Source: Armillaria gallica (taxonomy: Eukaryota > Basidiomycota > Agaricomycetes > Agaricales > Physalacriaceae). Taken from it: 64,000 bases of DNA. The stretch spans positions 806,001 to 870,000 of the forward strand of contig JBANDB010000013.1 in the NCBI GenBank assembly GCA_037576215.1, in the 5' to 3' direction. Numbering within the stretch: the stretch's first letter is position 1; the number at the start of each line of letters is the position of its first letter. Made by a program: the position numbers and the translations under genes. The notes beneath the pieces were generated by a model. It was not told the DNA's origin. It saw only the letters and a program-made list of their open reading frames with translations, and searched no databases. Of this stretch, positions 23,183 to 34,411 are shown in pieces.

Positions 23183-25429
23183 TCATCTCTGACCCCAGAG
23201 AGAACGTCGCTGGCTGTGAGTGGTGTTTGACGAAGTCGGGAACATCTCCGATTCAACTTGGCAGACACTTCCGTCGCTTGGAAGAGTGCCATTTTGAAAG
23301 TACGCTCGAACATACGCATACGTGCATTCAGACAAAGCGGAAGCGGACGTGTGCTATATCAACGAGAGAATGAGTGTATGAAATTTATTTTCAAGCGGGT
23401 ACTTACCCCCGATGCGTTTTGAGTTAGAACTACGGAACCGGGGAATGCACTCGACAGCTTCTTTGCCCTGAAAAAATTATGGATGAAATTGATTTGACGT
23501 GCAGTGGAGTGTCCTACGCAGAGATGGGAGTTACAGGATCTGAATAATATAATGATATCAGGAGGGAAGGGAGGATTTGAGAGGAATGTACATACCAGCC
23601 GTGTTTCCTATCAAAAGAATAGGGTAACTACTATTTCCAGTAATCGGACCTATAGAAAAATACTTGGAATGTGCCCTGGTGATGTGTGCAGGCAAAAGCT
23701 CACCGGTAAATCTGCCTTCGCGATGGAACTTCCAACCTCTGGAGAAGGATATGATTAATACGCGCGCGCATTCAGGAGGAAATCCACACACGAGCAGCTG
23801 ATCCTCTGCCTGATGAGCAGTAAATTAGCAAAGGTCGATAAACCTTTGACATCATCCCAATATGCAAACAGATCCGCCACAGAGTCGGTGTTATTCAGGG
23901 CATCGCCGCAGGAAATGGCAATCTCTGCCTCCCATGAATTGTCATAAACAGAAGACGGGTCGTACGCGATCGCCTGCATCTCGTATATGATCGTACCATT
24001 TCCGGCCGCGAGACTGGCGAGACCTTCGGCGAGGATAGAGAAGTATATATAAGGCGCGTATAGGGTTCCCCAGATTACGGATCTCAGGACGCTATAGTCA
24101 ACGAAACCATAGAACGATGAGGATACAACGGGGACTGGCTGGGTGAGAAGAGAGTCGTATAGAGAATCGAGATTATTGGATATTTGTTCCGCAGTTGGAG
24201 CATAGAAAGCACATGCGTTAGGTCCAGCAGCGACGCAGGCATCAAAGAAAGATCCCATGTCCTTGTCAGCATCGACAAGCTCGTTGCGCCAGTCACCTGG
24301 AAAGGACAAGATGTCAGGCATTACAAACTGGTGGACACATAACACTTATCTTACCGCTGTAATAGCCATCCACGTCTACTACACCTAAACACTATGGTTA
24401 AATGAGCATGAATATGAGAGGAGTCCGATACACACCGTCAAGTATCATGCGTTCGACCTTATCCTGGAAGTGAGAATAATAATTAGTTAAGCGAAAGAGG
24501 CGAGAATGATGAGAGAGCACACGGGAAACATTGCAGCAAACGTAGAGCCAAGAACCGTCCCATAACTGGAAGGATCGATCAGCTACCGAGAAGAATAGAA
24601 CGTCAATCGCTAGCTCACGAGATCCCCCAATACTGCAACTTCTCTTGACCAGCTGCCTCGCTGATTCGTAACATGTCTCTGGCGACATTATCCGTACTGA
24701 TGTGATTCAGGATTCCATTATCCCTTTCTTTGGCCAGTTCCGCTATAACTTGCGCAGATGCCCAGAGATGAGGAATCTGGTCGGAAGTCGTGTTTACAGC
24801 AGTAGCCCAATGATTGGTGCTAGCAAGCCATTGATAATGTTCCTCTTTGGAAAGGAAGAACTCTGCTCGGGGTGTCGAATTAGCAACTCCTACAATTGTC
24901 TCAGCCAAAGTTGCAACGCGTATCAAGAAACGTACCACGCGGATCGAATCCAACGATGTCATATTGATTCCCAATAACAGACACGCCCAGCGTACTAAAG
25001 AAAATCAAGGCGGCAACACCACTACCGCCAGGGCCTCCTGGATTTATCAGTACAGTTCCTTTATACTCGGTCTCGGATTGCGCGGGGAGCTTGATGACCG
25101 CTAGAGCCGCTTTGTCGCCATCCTCGTTCGAATAGTCAATGGGTACCTTCAGTATGGAAATCTTAGCGAGAAATACCATCGTAGGAAGGGAGAACCGTAC
25201 CTGGAAACGCGTACATTGATAGCCAGAGTAGCAATCGATCCAAGATAGATTCTCCGTCGGCTCAATCTATAGTAACTGAGTCGTGAGCAACAGTGCTTTG
25301 AGAAGGAGAAGCCAGACAAACACTGCTCCAATCAAAATCGCTCTGGGCTGACACTGCCGGAAACAGGAACTCGGAATGAAAAAGAACGCAGAAGGCCAAG
25401 GAGAGAAAAAGCATCGAAGAAAGCGACAT
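23183..25429 (-). CDS. TAP-like secreted alpha/beta hydrolase, copy 3 (intact)
   Basis: This is the best preserved of the three copies. The ATG at 25427-25429 opens a signal peptide ending PAVSA-QS. Exon 2 encodes IEPTENLSWIDCYSGYQC; exon 3 carries VPIDYSNEDG and the oxyanion loop NPGGPGGSG; then GNQYDIVGFDPR. The nucleophile motif G-I-S-Y-G is split by an intron near 24610. The catalytic Asp codon of GNTADPVTP is split by the intron near 23535-23593. The catalytic His follows a 53-bp intron (23354-23406) as G-H-T-S. The stop is at 23183-23185 after SLWGQR. A secreted or vacuolar exopeptidase-type role is inferred from the family; substrate is unknown. About ten small exons of this kind are typical for the family in agarics. 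Confidence 0.85.
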
Positions 25430-25978
25430 GGATTAACAAACTATCCGCGAGCATTTATACACGGCATCAACGGGAGGACCAGGGTCATGTTGAAACGTAA
25501 ATTTGGTAAAGAACATGGAAAGGATGCATTGAGTGATTCCAGGTCGCGAACCGCTGATGATGCCCGAAGGTCTGAGAACCGACTCGTGAGCTTAAAGATC
25601 AATGCAGGATAATGTCACCTCAGGCGTATCTTCTTTCCACACGAAATCAGCGGGCTGTGGTCAGGTTTGATTTTGATGACGAAATATTGACTAGATTTTT
25701 ATCCTTAACATGGGGAAGTAGCGCCGTTGTCCCAGGTTGTTACGAAGCTGTTTCATGTTTGATAGAATGGTAATAAACCCTTGGAGAACATGAACTGCGC
25801 ACCGGGAAATGCGGTTTAAAAAGCATAAACCTCGGGAAAGAACACTATTGTCAACACAGCGGGACGACGTAAGAGGCTATTTGCGCAAATTAAATCAAGC
25901 ATACTCCATATCCCGTTAGATCTATTTAGCTACCTGTCCTGCCACTTTCTCGCTCACAGAGACGATACCACGCTGTGA
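23838..25978. repeat. Segmental duplication, hydrolase plus F-box tail, copy 2
   Basis: This is the partner of 4986-7175. Its right end (25850-25978) is the same short F-box C-terminal tail, here an isolated remnant because the rest of that gene was not copied or has been lost. Confidence 0.8.
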
Positions 25979-26229
25979 CATGAAGGCTAGGGGAGCCGCG
26001 GGCCCCAAGGGTAGCAGCAGAATTTGAGGAAGACGAAGGAAATTGGAAGAAGAGGGAAATTCGGAGGACGAGCACAGATGACTTTCAGGAAGCTACCACT
26101 CCACGAGAACCAAACCATCGGCACACCATGTAATGATGCAGACGCTCGCCAAACCTACGGCCACGCTAGCTGCAGACTCGAAACAACACGCCCAGACAAA
26201 CGGGTACTAAAGATCTCTTAAGTCCGTCG
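25979..26229. other. Intergenic, no gene seen
   Basis: Short spacer between the duplicated unit and PPR fragment 4, with no recognisable content. Confidence 0.4.
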
Positions 26230-26660
26230 CTATACTCTACGCCTACACATTCGAAGGATGTGGCTAAGATGGTGATCACAGCTGGACGGCTTCTCGTAAC
26301 CAGCCAGGCTGCAAGTAGTGCTATACTCTGTCCCAATCATCGAAAGGAAGATAATTGATGCCCTGAAGGGCAGCGAGGGTGATCGCTGCCTTATTGTCCA
26401 GCTTTTCGGCCAAATGCTCGACGATGCAGCTATTTTCCATCCTCGGCCAGCAATGCGAAACTCTATTTTGTCGTGCTTAATGTTGAGATAGTATGCGCGT
26501 TCAGCCGTTCTGCATGGTTGTGCTGGACCAAGGCGCGGCGCAACGAGACCGTGTGAGCACTGAGAGATTGGCGCTTTGCTCAACCCAGTCAAGCCGATAT
26601 CGCCCGATCATGATGAGACTTTAGATGATGACTGTAAATGTGGAAGAGGAAGGTAGGGGA
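26230..26660 (-). pseudogene. PPR gene fragment 4 (decayed, minus strand)
   Basis: The reverse complement follows the intact PPR gene from about 36755 to 37260. A region near 26620-26660 matches 36756-36800. The translation near 26450-26500 still shows LNIKHDKIE where the parent has LNIGKQDKIE. Near 26290-26340 it matches the parent around 37190-37240. Frames change repeatedly. This is the only fragment in the opposite orientation. Confidence 0.75.
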
Positions 26661-28277
26661 GGTAGATGGTCCATTTTTATCGGATTCAGCTCTTTGGAGA
26701 ACCGCATCGGTAGGTCTGAGGTTATAGATCCGATATTCGGGCAGTTGTTTGTGCATTCCTGCAGTCTTAGCGTGCGCCGGCGAGCACTGAGGTTGGAGCA
26801 CTTGATGGTTGAGAGACTGAAAGGGGAAAAATTGACATGAAGAATGCGGCCAGATGCGGTGGTTCTAGAGCTACGCCGTACATCAGAAGTTGTACTTGCA
26901 GAAGCCTCTCTCCTGACCAGCACCGTGTAAACGTAGAGAAGACATCTCTCCATACAACGGTCTCATTGATGGCTGGCTCGTCTCTAGTTCTGACAAGAAA
27001 CGGCATCTGCATTATCATAATCGCGATGCGCGCCAGGTCAAAGCAGACTTCCAGTAGGAACACTGAGCCTTCGACGGGGTCAATACATACCGAATGAAAA
27101 AATAAATAAGCTTCGCACCTTCTAAGCAGCGAGGCCACCGAAATAGCCCTGGTCTGATTGCACGACGGGAAAAGCTGACTCTGCGGTTTTCCACATCCTA
27201 TCGACCTTCGCCTTCTCTCCCCATACCTACGCCTCCGCCACATGACGCTCGTCATTAACACATTCTTGAGCAAATTCTCTAGCTCAGAAGGTAGGAAAAG
27301 TCATGTTTGTGTCTAAAACACGCATAGTAAGAGGAAGCGTCGTGCTATTCGGCCTAGAGGGATTTCGTTTGTCGAGGGCATGGGTACGGTAAGGTGTACC
27401 GAGGGTTACTCGTGTTTGCGGCCATGCCATGGTTTCATTAAGAACTTGAAAGTATTGGATTGAAGGCTAGGAGACTCGCGCAGGCAAGGATGGTTTCTTG
27501 ATGGTACCGACGGCAAGGAATCGTTGGAGTCAGAGGTAGATGAATCCGTGTCGATAAAGTTAGCTTGAATCCGAAATGACGACAGTCTTGCTCGAGCATC
27601 CCGCGACACTAAAAAGTTTTCAACCAATCATTCGAATTCCAAGGAAACAAGAACGCACCTGGAGATTCGAATATTCAATTGTTGCCTTTCTCGCCTCTCG
27701 AGAGCCCGACTGTGCCTGAACATACGCATTATAAGACCTATGAGAACGCAGGAAGGAGCTGGCGTACAGATTTACTGTACGTGGATGCGTATACTGACAA
27801 AGCGTCGCGGGAATTTTTGAGCTCGGTCAGCCGGTCCTAATTCCGCGGTGACGCCTAGAAGGTCAAATCCTAAACGGGAAATGCCGACTTCAGCATCCCC
27901 GCCGGAATATGTATTTACTTACTATATCATTACAGGGTTGGGCAGTAGGCAATAATAGCGTCGACGAGCTCAAACTTTTTATAGGAGATAGTTTGTGTAC
28001 ACCGTAAGCCGCGTTGCAGCAGTGATCGTTTGACAGTGCGAGAAGGAAACAAAAGTCGTAGATGTTTTACTTCCGAGTCTGGCCGCTATCGCGTTCGGCG
28101 TTGATATGGAGACTCAGATTGAGATCTGGTCGAGCCAGTCACAAATTACTTGGCATTTATAGTACGTTCAAGAACATACATATCGTTGCCAAGCGGGGCA
28201 GAAAACAAGAAACCGGTAAATAAATAGATAGATTACACGTCGATCATTGGATCGCTGGGAGCCAGCCATCTTCAAGG
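26661..28277. other. Intergenic, nothing certain
   Basis: A minus-strand open frame of 168 codons (26767-27273) and a plus-strand frame near 27655-27841 (with EHTHYKTYENAGRSW) are the only stretches that might be coding. Neither matches a family I know. A weak copy of repeat R lies near 27870-27960. Confidence 0.4.
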
Positions 28278-29141
28278 CTAGAACCACGTGGGATTGACAG
28301 ACTGGCGCCGAATCTGCACAGTCATCGGTGACTGACCCACGGTGGACACATGGCTCCAAGATAGTAGATTGGGGGGGTTATAATATTTTGGCATTTTGAA
28401 TTCTCCCCAGGGAGTTCCAGGGACCGGTGGATGAGCTATCCGAAGGTGAAACTGTGAAAGAAAGATCATGAGTACAGGGCCCGATGGAAAGTGTAAAAGG
28501 TGCACTTACAAATGGGTGCCAGAAGAAAGGCCCCGGCGATCTGAAACGGGAGCTGAAGCCTAGATGTGCGAACCAAGCATATTGAGAAGAATCTATTACG
28601 CTCGTCACTTGAAAGAGTATCTTAGCTTCGAAGTAAGAGATTATAGCAAGGAGACTCCCTCACCAAGGTCGAGACGCTTTTGAATATACGGGTGCTCATC
28701 TCCGAAGATGTCCAAGATTTTCTGTTTATGATCCAGAGCCCAGGTCTCAAAATGTGTTCCGACAAGCTCCTTCGTCCCAGCGATATATAGTGCTTTTCTG
28801 GTTCGAGTTCTCCAATAATGATATCATTCAGACTGCCAGGTTGGTCAATAGCCAGAAGGGCTTCCAAGATAAGGAGGCACGAACAATTCGAAGTGTGTTT
28901 GGTCCTCATCCCACTGCGACGAAGAATAATTCGGGTTGATGACCAATTTTGTTGCACCACCGTCAAGAAGAGAAGGGATGGAGCCAAGTCGTGCGTCCGT
29001 CGAAGATCCTGGATCAATCGCATTGAAAAGTACAATAAATTTGGCGGTCATCGGGTCGATGTAACCCACCGATCCGACAGGAATGACTTGTTCAAACATT
29101 GGAATATATCCGCGAGCAAAATCACCTTTGAAATAAGTCAA
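28278..29141 (-). pseudogene. Agaric-specific protein of unknown function, decayed 5' end
   Basis: The translation contains GSVGYIDPMTAKFIVLFNA and SLLDGGATKLVI, then, in the next frame, LAIDQPGSLNDIIIGELEP and SLGRRSLSEHILRPGLW. The shift near 28858 is a single base. Downstream exons can be joined cleanly. A donor near 28675 joins to ILFQVTSVIDSSQYAWFAHL after a 43-bp intron. A GTAAGT donor near 28512 joins to FHLRIAHPPVPGTPWGEF. The stop is at 28278-28280. I recall this pattern from unnamed agaric proteins, but know no function. No ATG precedes TYFKGD: the codon is TTG, four bases from the stop of the F-box gene upstream. With the missing start and frame break I call it a pseudogene. Confidence 0.6.
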
Positions 29142-29145
29142 GTGA

Positions 29146-29988
29146 TTAGCGCTCGACTACGGAGATGTATGACAACACACTGGACTTGGGGAACCAAAGC
29201 ATCTGGTTGTTATCATTGCCAAACATAACACGACGGAGAAAGTCGGGCTCTACAGCTTCGTATCGTAAATCCTCGCGCCTTCTAAGCACAGAGATCAGAG
29301 AGGTAAAAGGAATATCGATATCCGGGGCATCCGAGTCGATAGTCAAGAAAGAGAGGCATCTCCATTCGCTCAGAGGGGTAATGAGTCCTCTCGTTTGCTC
29401 AGGTGTGGCCCCCATGATCGAGAGGTGTTCGACTTGACGGTCGACAATGGATCGAAAGCATCCACAACTACGAAAAACCTCTTCGTCTAACCGCCCAGCC
29501 ATCCAAGAACGAAAGTGGTAGAGGATTGTTAGCCGGGTAATCTGTGGGGGAATCCAGAAGTTGGAGATATGCACCCAGGAACCATCCAAATAATCAACAT
29601 AGATATGAGTTGCGTGACGAGGTGGATTGGGGCCACAGAACAGCTTTCGAAGCAGGGACTCTAACCCCCTATTAGCGTCAACAGAAGGTTGGCATCCGTA
29701 ATCCCTTGCGAGATACCACGGCAGGATCACAAAGTCCACTCTAAACGTTAAAGTGCGGCAAAGTATCGGATTCGAAATTGAAGACAGGGACTTGATGATG
29801 TATAGCTGGCCGCTGTTATACGCCAGGGGGATCCAGGAGTGCGTGGAGTTCACCTCCTTGATGATGTCGAACCATTCTCTAGATACAAGACTGCATGTCG
29901 TGAAGGCTTTGATGTGCTCCTCAGTGGAAGTTAGGCTGGCCCAGGTGTCGGCGAGGATTCGAGTGATTAGCTCGACTGGAAGTGACAT
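29146..29988 (-). CDS. F-box protein
   Basis: Single open frame of 280 codons. The start is followed at once by an F-box-like motif, LPVELITRILADTW, then FTTCSLVSREWFDI. The rest has leucine-rich spacing (RTLTFRVDF, ITRLTILYHF, VEHLSIMGA, CLSFLTID) typical of the weak LRR-like tails in agaric F-box proteins. A role as an SCF ubiquitin-ligase adaptor is inferred from the family; the substrate is unknown. The stop lies four bases from the first codon of the decayed gene downstream on the same strand. Confidence 0.8.
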   Translation of the reverse strand: MSLPVELITRILADTWASLTSTEEHIKAFTTCSLVSREWFDIIKEVNSTHSWIPLAYNSGQLYIIKSLSSISNPILCRTLTFRVDFVILPWYLARDYGCQPSVDANRGLESLLRKLFCGPNPPRHATHIYVDYLDGSWVHISNFWIPPQITRLTILYHFRSWMAGRLDEEVFRSCGCFRSIVDRQVEHLSIMGATPEQTRGLITPLSEWRCLSFLTIDSDAPDIDIPFTSLISVLRRREDLRYEAVEPDFLRRVMFGNDNNQMLWFPKSSVLSYISVVER

Positions 29989-30378
29989 GGCGGAGGAGTT
30001 GCAAGGATGTTCGGCCCGTGCTCCGGAGTCTCGAAGCAGTTATCACAATCGACAGTCGTTATAACATCTTGCTCGAAGGCTATATACGTGAACTAGCAGA
30101 ACTATATTCTATGTATCCCAAATAACGGGCTTGTACAGGCAGTGAGTTGAGTCACCAGCCAAAGCCTACATCTATAACAGGGAGAAAGGGCGGATAGATA
30201 TGAAGCAAGGGGGGTTCGGTACGTGTGAGTTAGGATCAGGGTGTCAAGGGAGTGTAAAAGTACATTTGTCTGCGAGTTGAAATGCAGAATGTAGGGATAC
30301 AATTGTTGCGGAAGCCAAAGCCAAAGCCAAAATCATGATAAAATGAGTGAGTGAATGCAGTAAGTATCAATTAATAGA
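29989..30378. other. Intergenic between F-box gene and EMG1
   Basis: Holds the 5' flank of the F-box gene and the 3' flank of EMG1. A short GCCAAA-type repeat lies near 30314-30331. No gene is seen. Confidence 0.5.
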
Positions 30379-31650
30379 TCAGACGATGTCCCAGAGTTCT
30401 TCGAGTGCGCAGCAGAACTAGAGAAAAAAGAGTCAGCGACAATTCGAGCATGTAAGATAGGGGTTATACCTTGCCGCAAGCAACGCTAGCACTCAATGGG
30501 TACTCGCTGATGCTGATTTTTTCGTCAACGTAAGCGTCAGCAAAGTCGTCCCTTCCACGGGCCATAGCGCCCACGAAAACAGCAATGTTATGAGTCTGAG
30601 GTAGCGTCGGTAGGTATTGTGAAAGGCGCTGCGTTTTCGCGTCACCGGACAGCGTTAGTTTAATGGTGTTGGGTGGGAAGTGGTCGACGATGGGGTTTTT
30701 AATGACTTTTAACAGCTTTTCTGGACCATTAACGCCACGAATAAATAGTTTGTGTAAGAGTTGGACTGGATGAAATCCTGCGTCAGCAGGTGAAAAAAAA
30801 AAAAAGAAATATAGGGAACGCACCCATCAGCCCACTGAACCGCTTGAACGTCCTTGGTATCCTAACATGCGGATTGACTTCGATGAGCACGCCTTTCGCA
30901 GTATGGATATACACTTGAAGAAGCCCAGCTTTGTTCAAGGGCGAGTCCAGGAGAGTCAGCAGGCACTAAAAAAATTCTCATCAAACACCACAGAGAAAAA
31001 TAGAAAAAAGGAAACACACCTTGGTGAGTAATATCAGGCCTAGCATCTGCAATGTCCCTTGCCCGTCTTGGCGAGGATACCCTGGTGGTCGTCGCAGTTG
31101 AGCAAGGTATACTTGACGTCGCCCTCACCCCCTTGCCATGTCTGCCGCCTTTTGCACTCCCACTCGAGATACGGTAAGCCTCCAAACAGGCCTGCTCCAA
31201 CACGACGAAAAGACGGCGCTGCGACGCTGCTGCTACACCCTTGGGCACATGCGCCTGCACAGGCAGCATCAGCGGGTTGGGGTTGGGCACGAAGGGCATT
31301 CCTTTGAGCGGTGTCGGCGCAGCGATCTTTTTCGTCTTGGACGCAGGAAGCGGTCGAGTAGGCCTATCCGTCGTCGCCGTCGCCCTTTTCAAGATGGTGA
31401 TTCCGCCAGAACTACTGTCGCTCCCATCCTTACTAATATCCTCGTCGATCTGCATATCTTCCTCTGGTTCAGATTCTGAGCTATGAACAGGACTGTTCTG
31501 GCGTCGACGTTGCAGTGGTGGTTCGACGGGGCTAGATTTGGGTCGTGGAGGTGGATCAAGTTCATCGGGACTGACCAAGCGGGATAGATCACGGTGACCA
31601 ACTCCGGAATGGCGGCGGCGACGGGCTGGTACAACTTGGGTCAGGGTCAT
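30379..31650 (-). CDS. EMG1: 18S rRNA pseudouridine N1-methyltransferase (Nep1/Emg1)
   Basis: The start chosen is the ATG at 31648-31650. An acidic, low-complexity N-terminal extension of about 130 residues precedes the SPOUT-class methyltransferase core: [86 protein letters not shown], then [17 protein letters not shown] final exon encodes [12 protein letters not shown], with the stop at 30379-30381. In yeast the protein methylates the hypermodified pseudouridine of 18S rRNA and is needed for 40S assembly in the nucleolus. Three small frame problems lie within 110 bp. One G is missing in the run at 31131-31135, one extra A lies near 31060, and there is an extra G at the exon-1 donor near 31022. 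The first two leave about 23 core residues (expected [12 protein letters not shown]) in the wrong frame. Confidence 0.9.
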
Positions 31651-34411
31651 GATAGGCGCTGGGGACGGCGACGACGACAACGAGGGGTAAAGGAATATAA
31701 ACAAGCGGACACAGAATGGAAGAGACAGGTATATAAACGTAAAATGCAGTCGTTACTATTGATATACTCACGCCGGAATTTTTTACACCCAAAAAGGGGC
31801 ATCGTGATCACGTCAACGGCGCCACGAGCGAGTCGAAGCGGAATCCTACCAAACACATTGCTCCGTCAGTTTGAAGGCTGTCCAAAGGTACCTTCAGGAT
31901 CTTGGATATGACTAGTGCAGAAGCAATGGAATAAGTATTTTGGCACACCAGGTATTTTTCGAGTTTCGACGCTTCATGCCTTGACGGTGTCTTGGTCCGA
32001 TGAAGAACTTATTCTACTGCCACACAACCTCCACACGGAAATCTGAGAGCCAATGGAAAAAGAAAGAGCCATCGATAGCAATTAATGACCTGACCATTTG
32101 AACAGTCTGTCGAAAAGAACGACTGCAAACTCAACCTAAACAGAGCAGAACCTAGTAGAACCATTTGCGAGGCCGGCGCCGACGGAGCTTCAATAATCCA
32201 TGTTCGCTGTCAATAGTGTCGTATGATTGTATAGGATGCCTGCCCTTATAGGACAAGATGTTGGACAAAATGTGACGCGAAAGTCAAGGCCCGACCTCTG
32301 TGTGGATACCATGGTGAAGAAAAGGCTCAGTAGAAAATCATCGACATGATGAACATGGTACAAATCCACAGAAAATGGTCAGAATCGATTTGCGAAAGAG
32401 AAGATCAGGGTTCCTCATCCAGAAATTTATCGCGGTTCATCATTATCATGAATGCCCAAAATGACGTTTTAAGAATAACCTGAGAGAAAGAAGAATGCTT
32501 GGCCAACTGACGAGCTATTGTACCGTTCGACGCACACCACAGGATCGGAGACGTAGCACAAGTAAAGCTTGGACATTCTGCCGGGAAGTGGAAATATGGG
32601 GCCGGTTTACTGATGAAGAAGCCTCCCTGGGGCTGGAGCCAGGAATGAATCAGACCAACTGTTGGCTATTGAATGGCATCCCTGACGGCTATCCTTCCTG
32701 CACTGGCGCCAGATTTACAGCTTGAGGAGGTCCCCGAGGTTTCTCTGCTGACCATGTCCATCCCGTTGGGACAGCAAATCGGATTGTGCGAATGTCCACC
32801 CACCCAGTCACTCAGGCTAGAAGCCGCGTGAGAACTCCTACGAATTGTTGGTACGGACGCCGGAAATCAGACCTTCTGCCGGGCAGTGGAAGGCATGAAT
32901 GCCGAACCAATAATGTGTACTCAACGATCCCCTCATCCCCTTAACAGCAAGATGATGGAAGCGCCAGGTTGAGCTGCAGACCGAGAGAACGTGAGAATCG
33001 AAGATAGTAACATGAAATGGATCTTGGGTTTGGGGAGGAGAGGACCCGGCCTTCGGAAGCTCAAGAGTCACGGTGTGAAAGTACTGACAACCAGTATCAC
33101 GAGGGGAAGGCGAAAGTTCAGGCGTGCAGGACACCCGGGTCGCCATTCATTGTGCTGACTTGGCCGACCACAACTTGAGTCGTTCGGGCCACGCGCCCAA
33201 CTTGTACATATGGGGCAATGCGTGAAGGCAGTGAATAAACTAGACGCAGAGAGAACGTGAATATAGGTGCATATATGCGGATCGCGACTCACTTCGGCAA
33301 GCATATTCATCAATGCCCTCTAGTAACCTAATGCTGACAGTCAGGTTCCTGTGCTCTTCTAACTTCTCCCACTATTTCTTCGACTCTGGTCGCTGAGATA
33401 AGTTGACCTGCGGATTTGCAAGAGGCTCCACAGCGACACAGCGACACTGGTGTGTTCCTTGACAGTGTGTTCACAGCTGAGGAGGTGAAGAGTTCGTAAG
33501 AAGAGGGTTTGATGAATCGGTCAATTAAGACGAAGATGACCAAGAGAAGAGGAAAAGGTTTTGTAGGATCCTTGAAAGAGAGACAGTATCTTCGAGCGGT
33601 TTCAGCCTGAGGAAGGAAGAGAATTGAGGATTGATTTCTCCGGGAGTTTGACGACGTAGCGTTTGAGCCGTCTAGACCTATAACCGGTCGTCGCGCGCGT
33701 ATACTGATCAATGGTGATGTTTTTTCGACGCGCTAAAGTACCCTTGGAATGTCATAGTCTCATAATTCATCCAGGTGATCCAAACGACTGAAAAAGGGAG
33801 CTGGACGACGGACCGGTGTATCGCGTACTTGCAACCTCGTGAGAATGCGCAGACTTCGATTTTCCATGATCTCGCTGTACCGCGACGTTTGCGTGCGCAT
33901 AACACGGTTGCAGTTGTCGTTGACGCTGGTAACGGGCCTGACCTGGGTATGAAAGACAACGACGACGAATTGCTGGAACACCTTGTTGACGATGAGAAGG
34001 TAGACCATTCGATGTGAGTCTAGCTGATGCTTGGAGCCAGTGAGTTGAATGTCATCAGGATTGGCAGTAAGGCGATGTTTGTGGGCATGGTGGAGGGAGG
34101 GAAGGAAGGGAGGAAGAGAGGACGCGATTGGACGTGTTTATATGCGTGGAACAGCGCGCAATATGACGTATTGCGCATCGTCATTGTCGATGTGATGGGG
34201 AAGCGGTGGTGGCCAGAGGTCCAGGAATGGCGACAACGTGATGACTAAGGCCCGTATCGTACCGAGTGTAATCGCTTTGCTTCTTACGGCGTTCTGAGAA
34301 ATCGATGACAGACATGACCACGAGCACATGCCATTGAATATGTTACCGGTAGATAGTACAGAGGTCGAATACACAAACAGCAATCTGCTTCACACTACGC
34401 GCGAATTTAGC
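31651..34411. other. Gene-poor interval between EMG1 and ELC1
   Basis: No recognisable gene is found in 2.7 kb. Open frames on both strands (33328-33711 minus, 33775-34017 plus, 34027-34248 plus) are short and share no motif with families I know. A small multi-exon gene cannot be excluded between 33300 and 34300. Confidence 0.4.

Noticed and set aside
26767..27273. 168-codon minus-strand open frame
   Set aside because: No recognisable motif, unusual composition, and it overlaps other open frames; no splice partners found.
27655..27841. Plus-strand open frame with plausible composition
   Set aside because: No start codon, no family match and no joinable exons; noted only as possible coding remnant.
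33328..34248. Several 80-127 codon open frames on both strands between EMG1 and ELC1
   Set aside because: They overlap antisense to each other, share no family signature and could not be joined by convincing introns.
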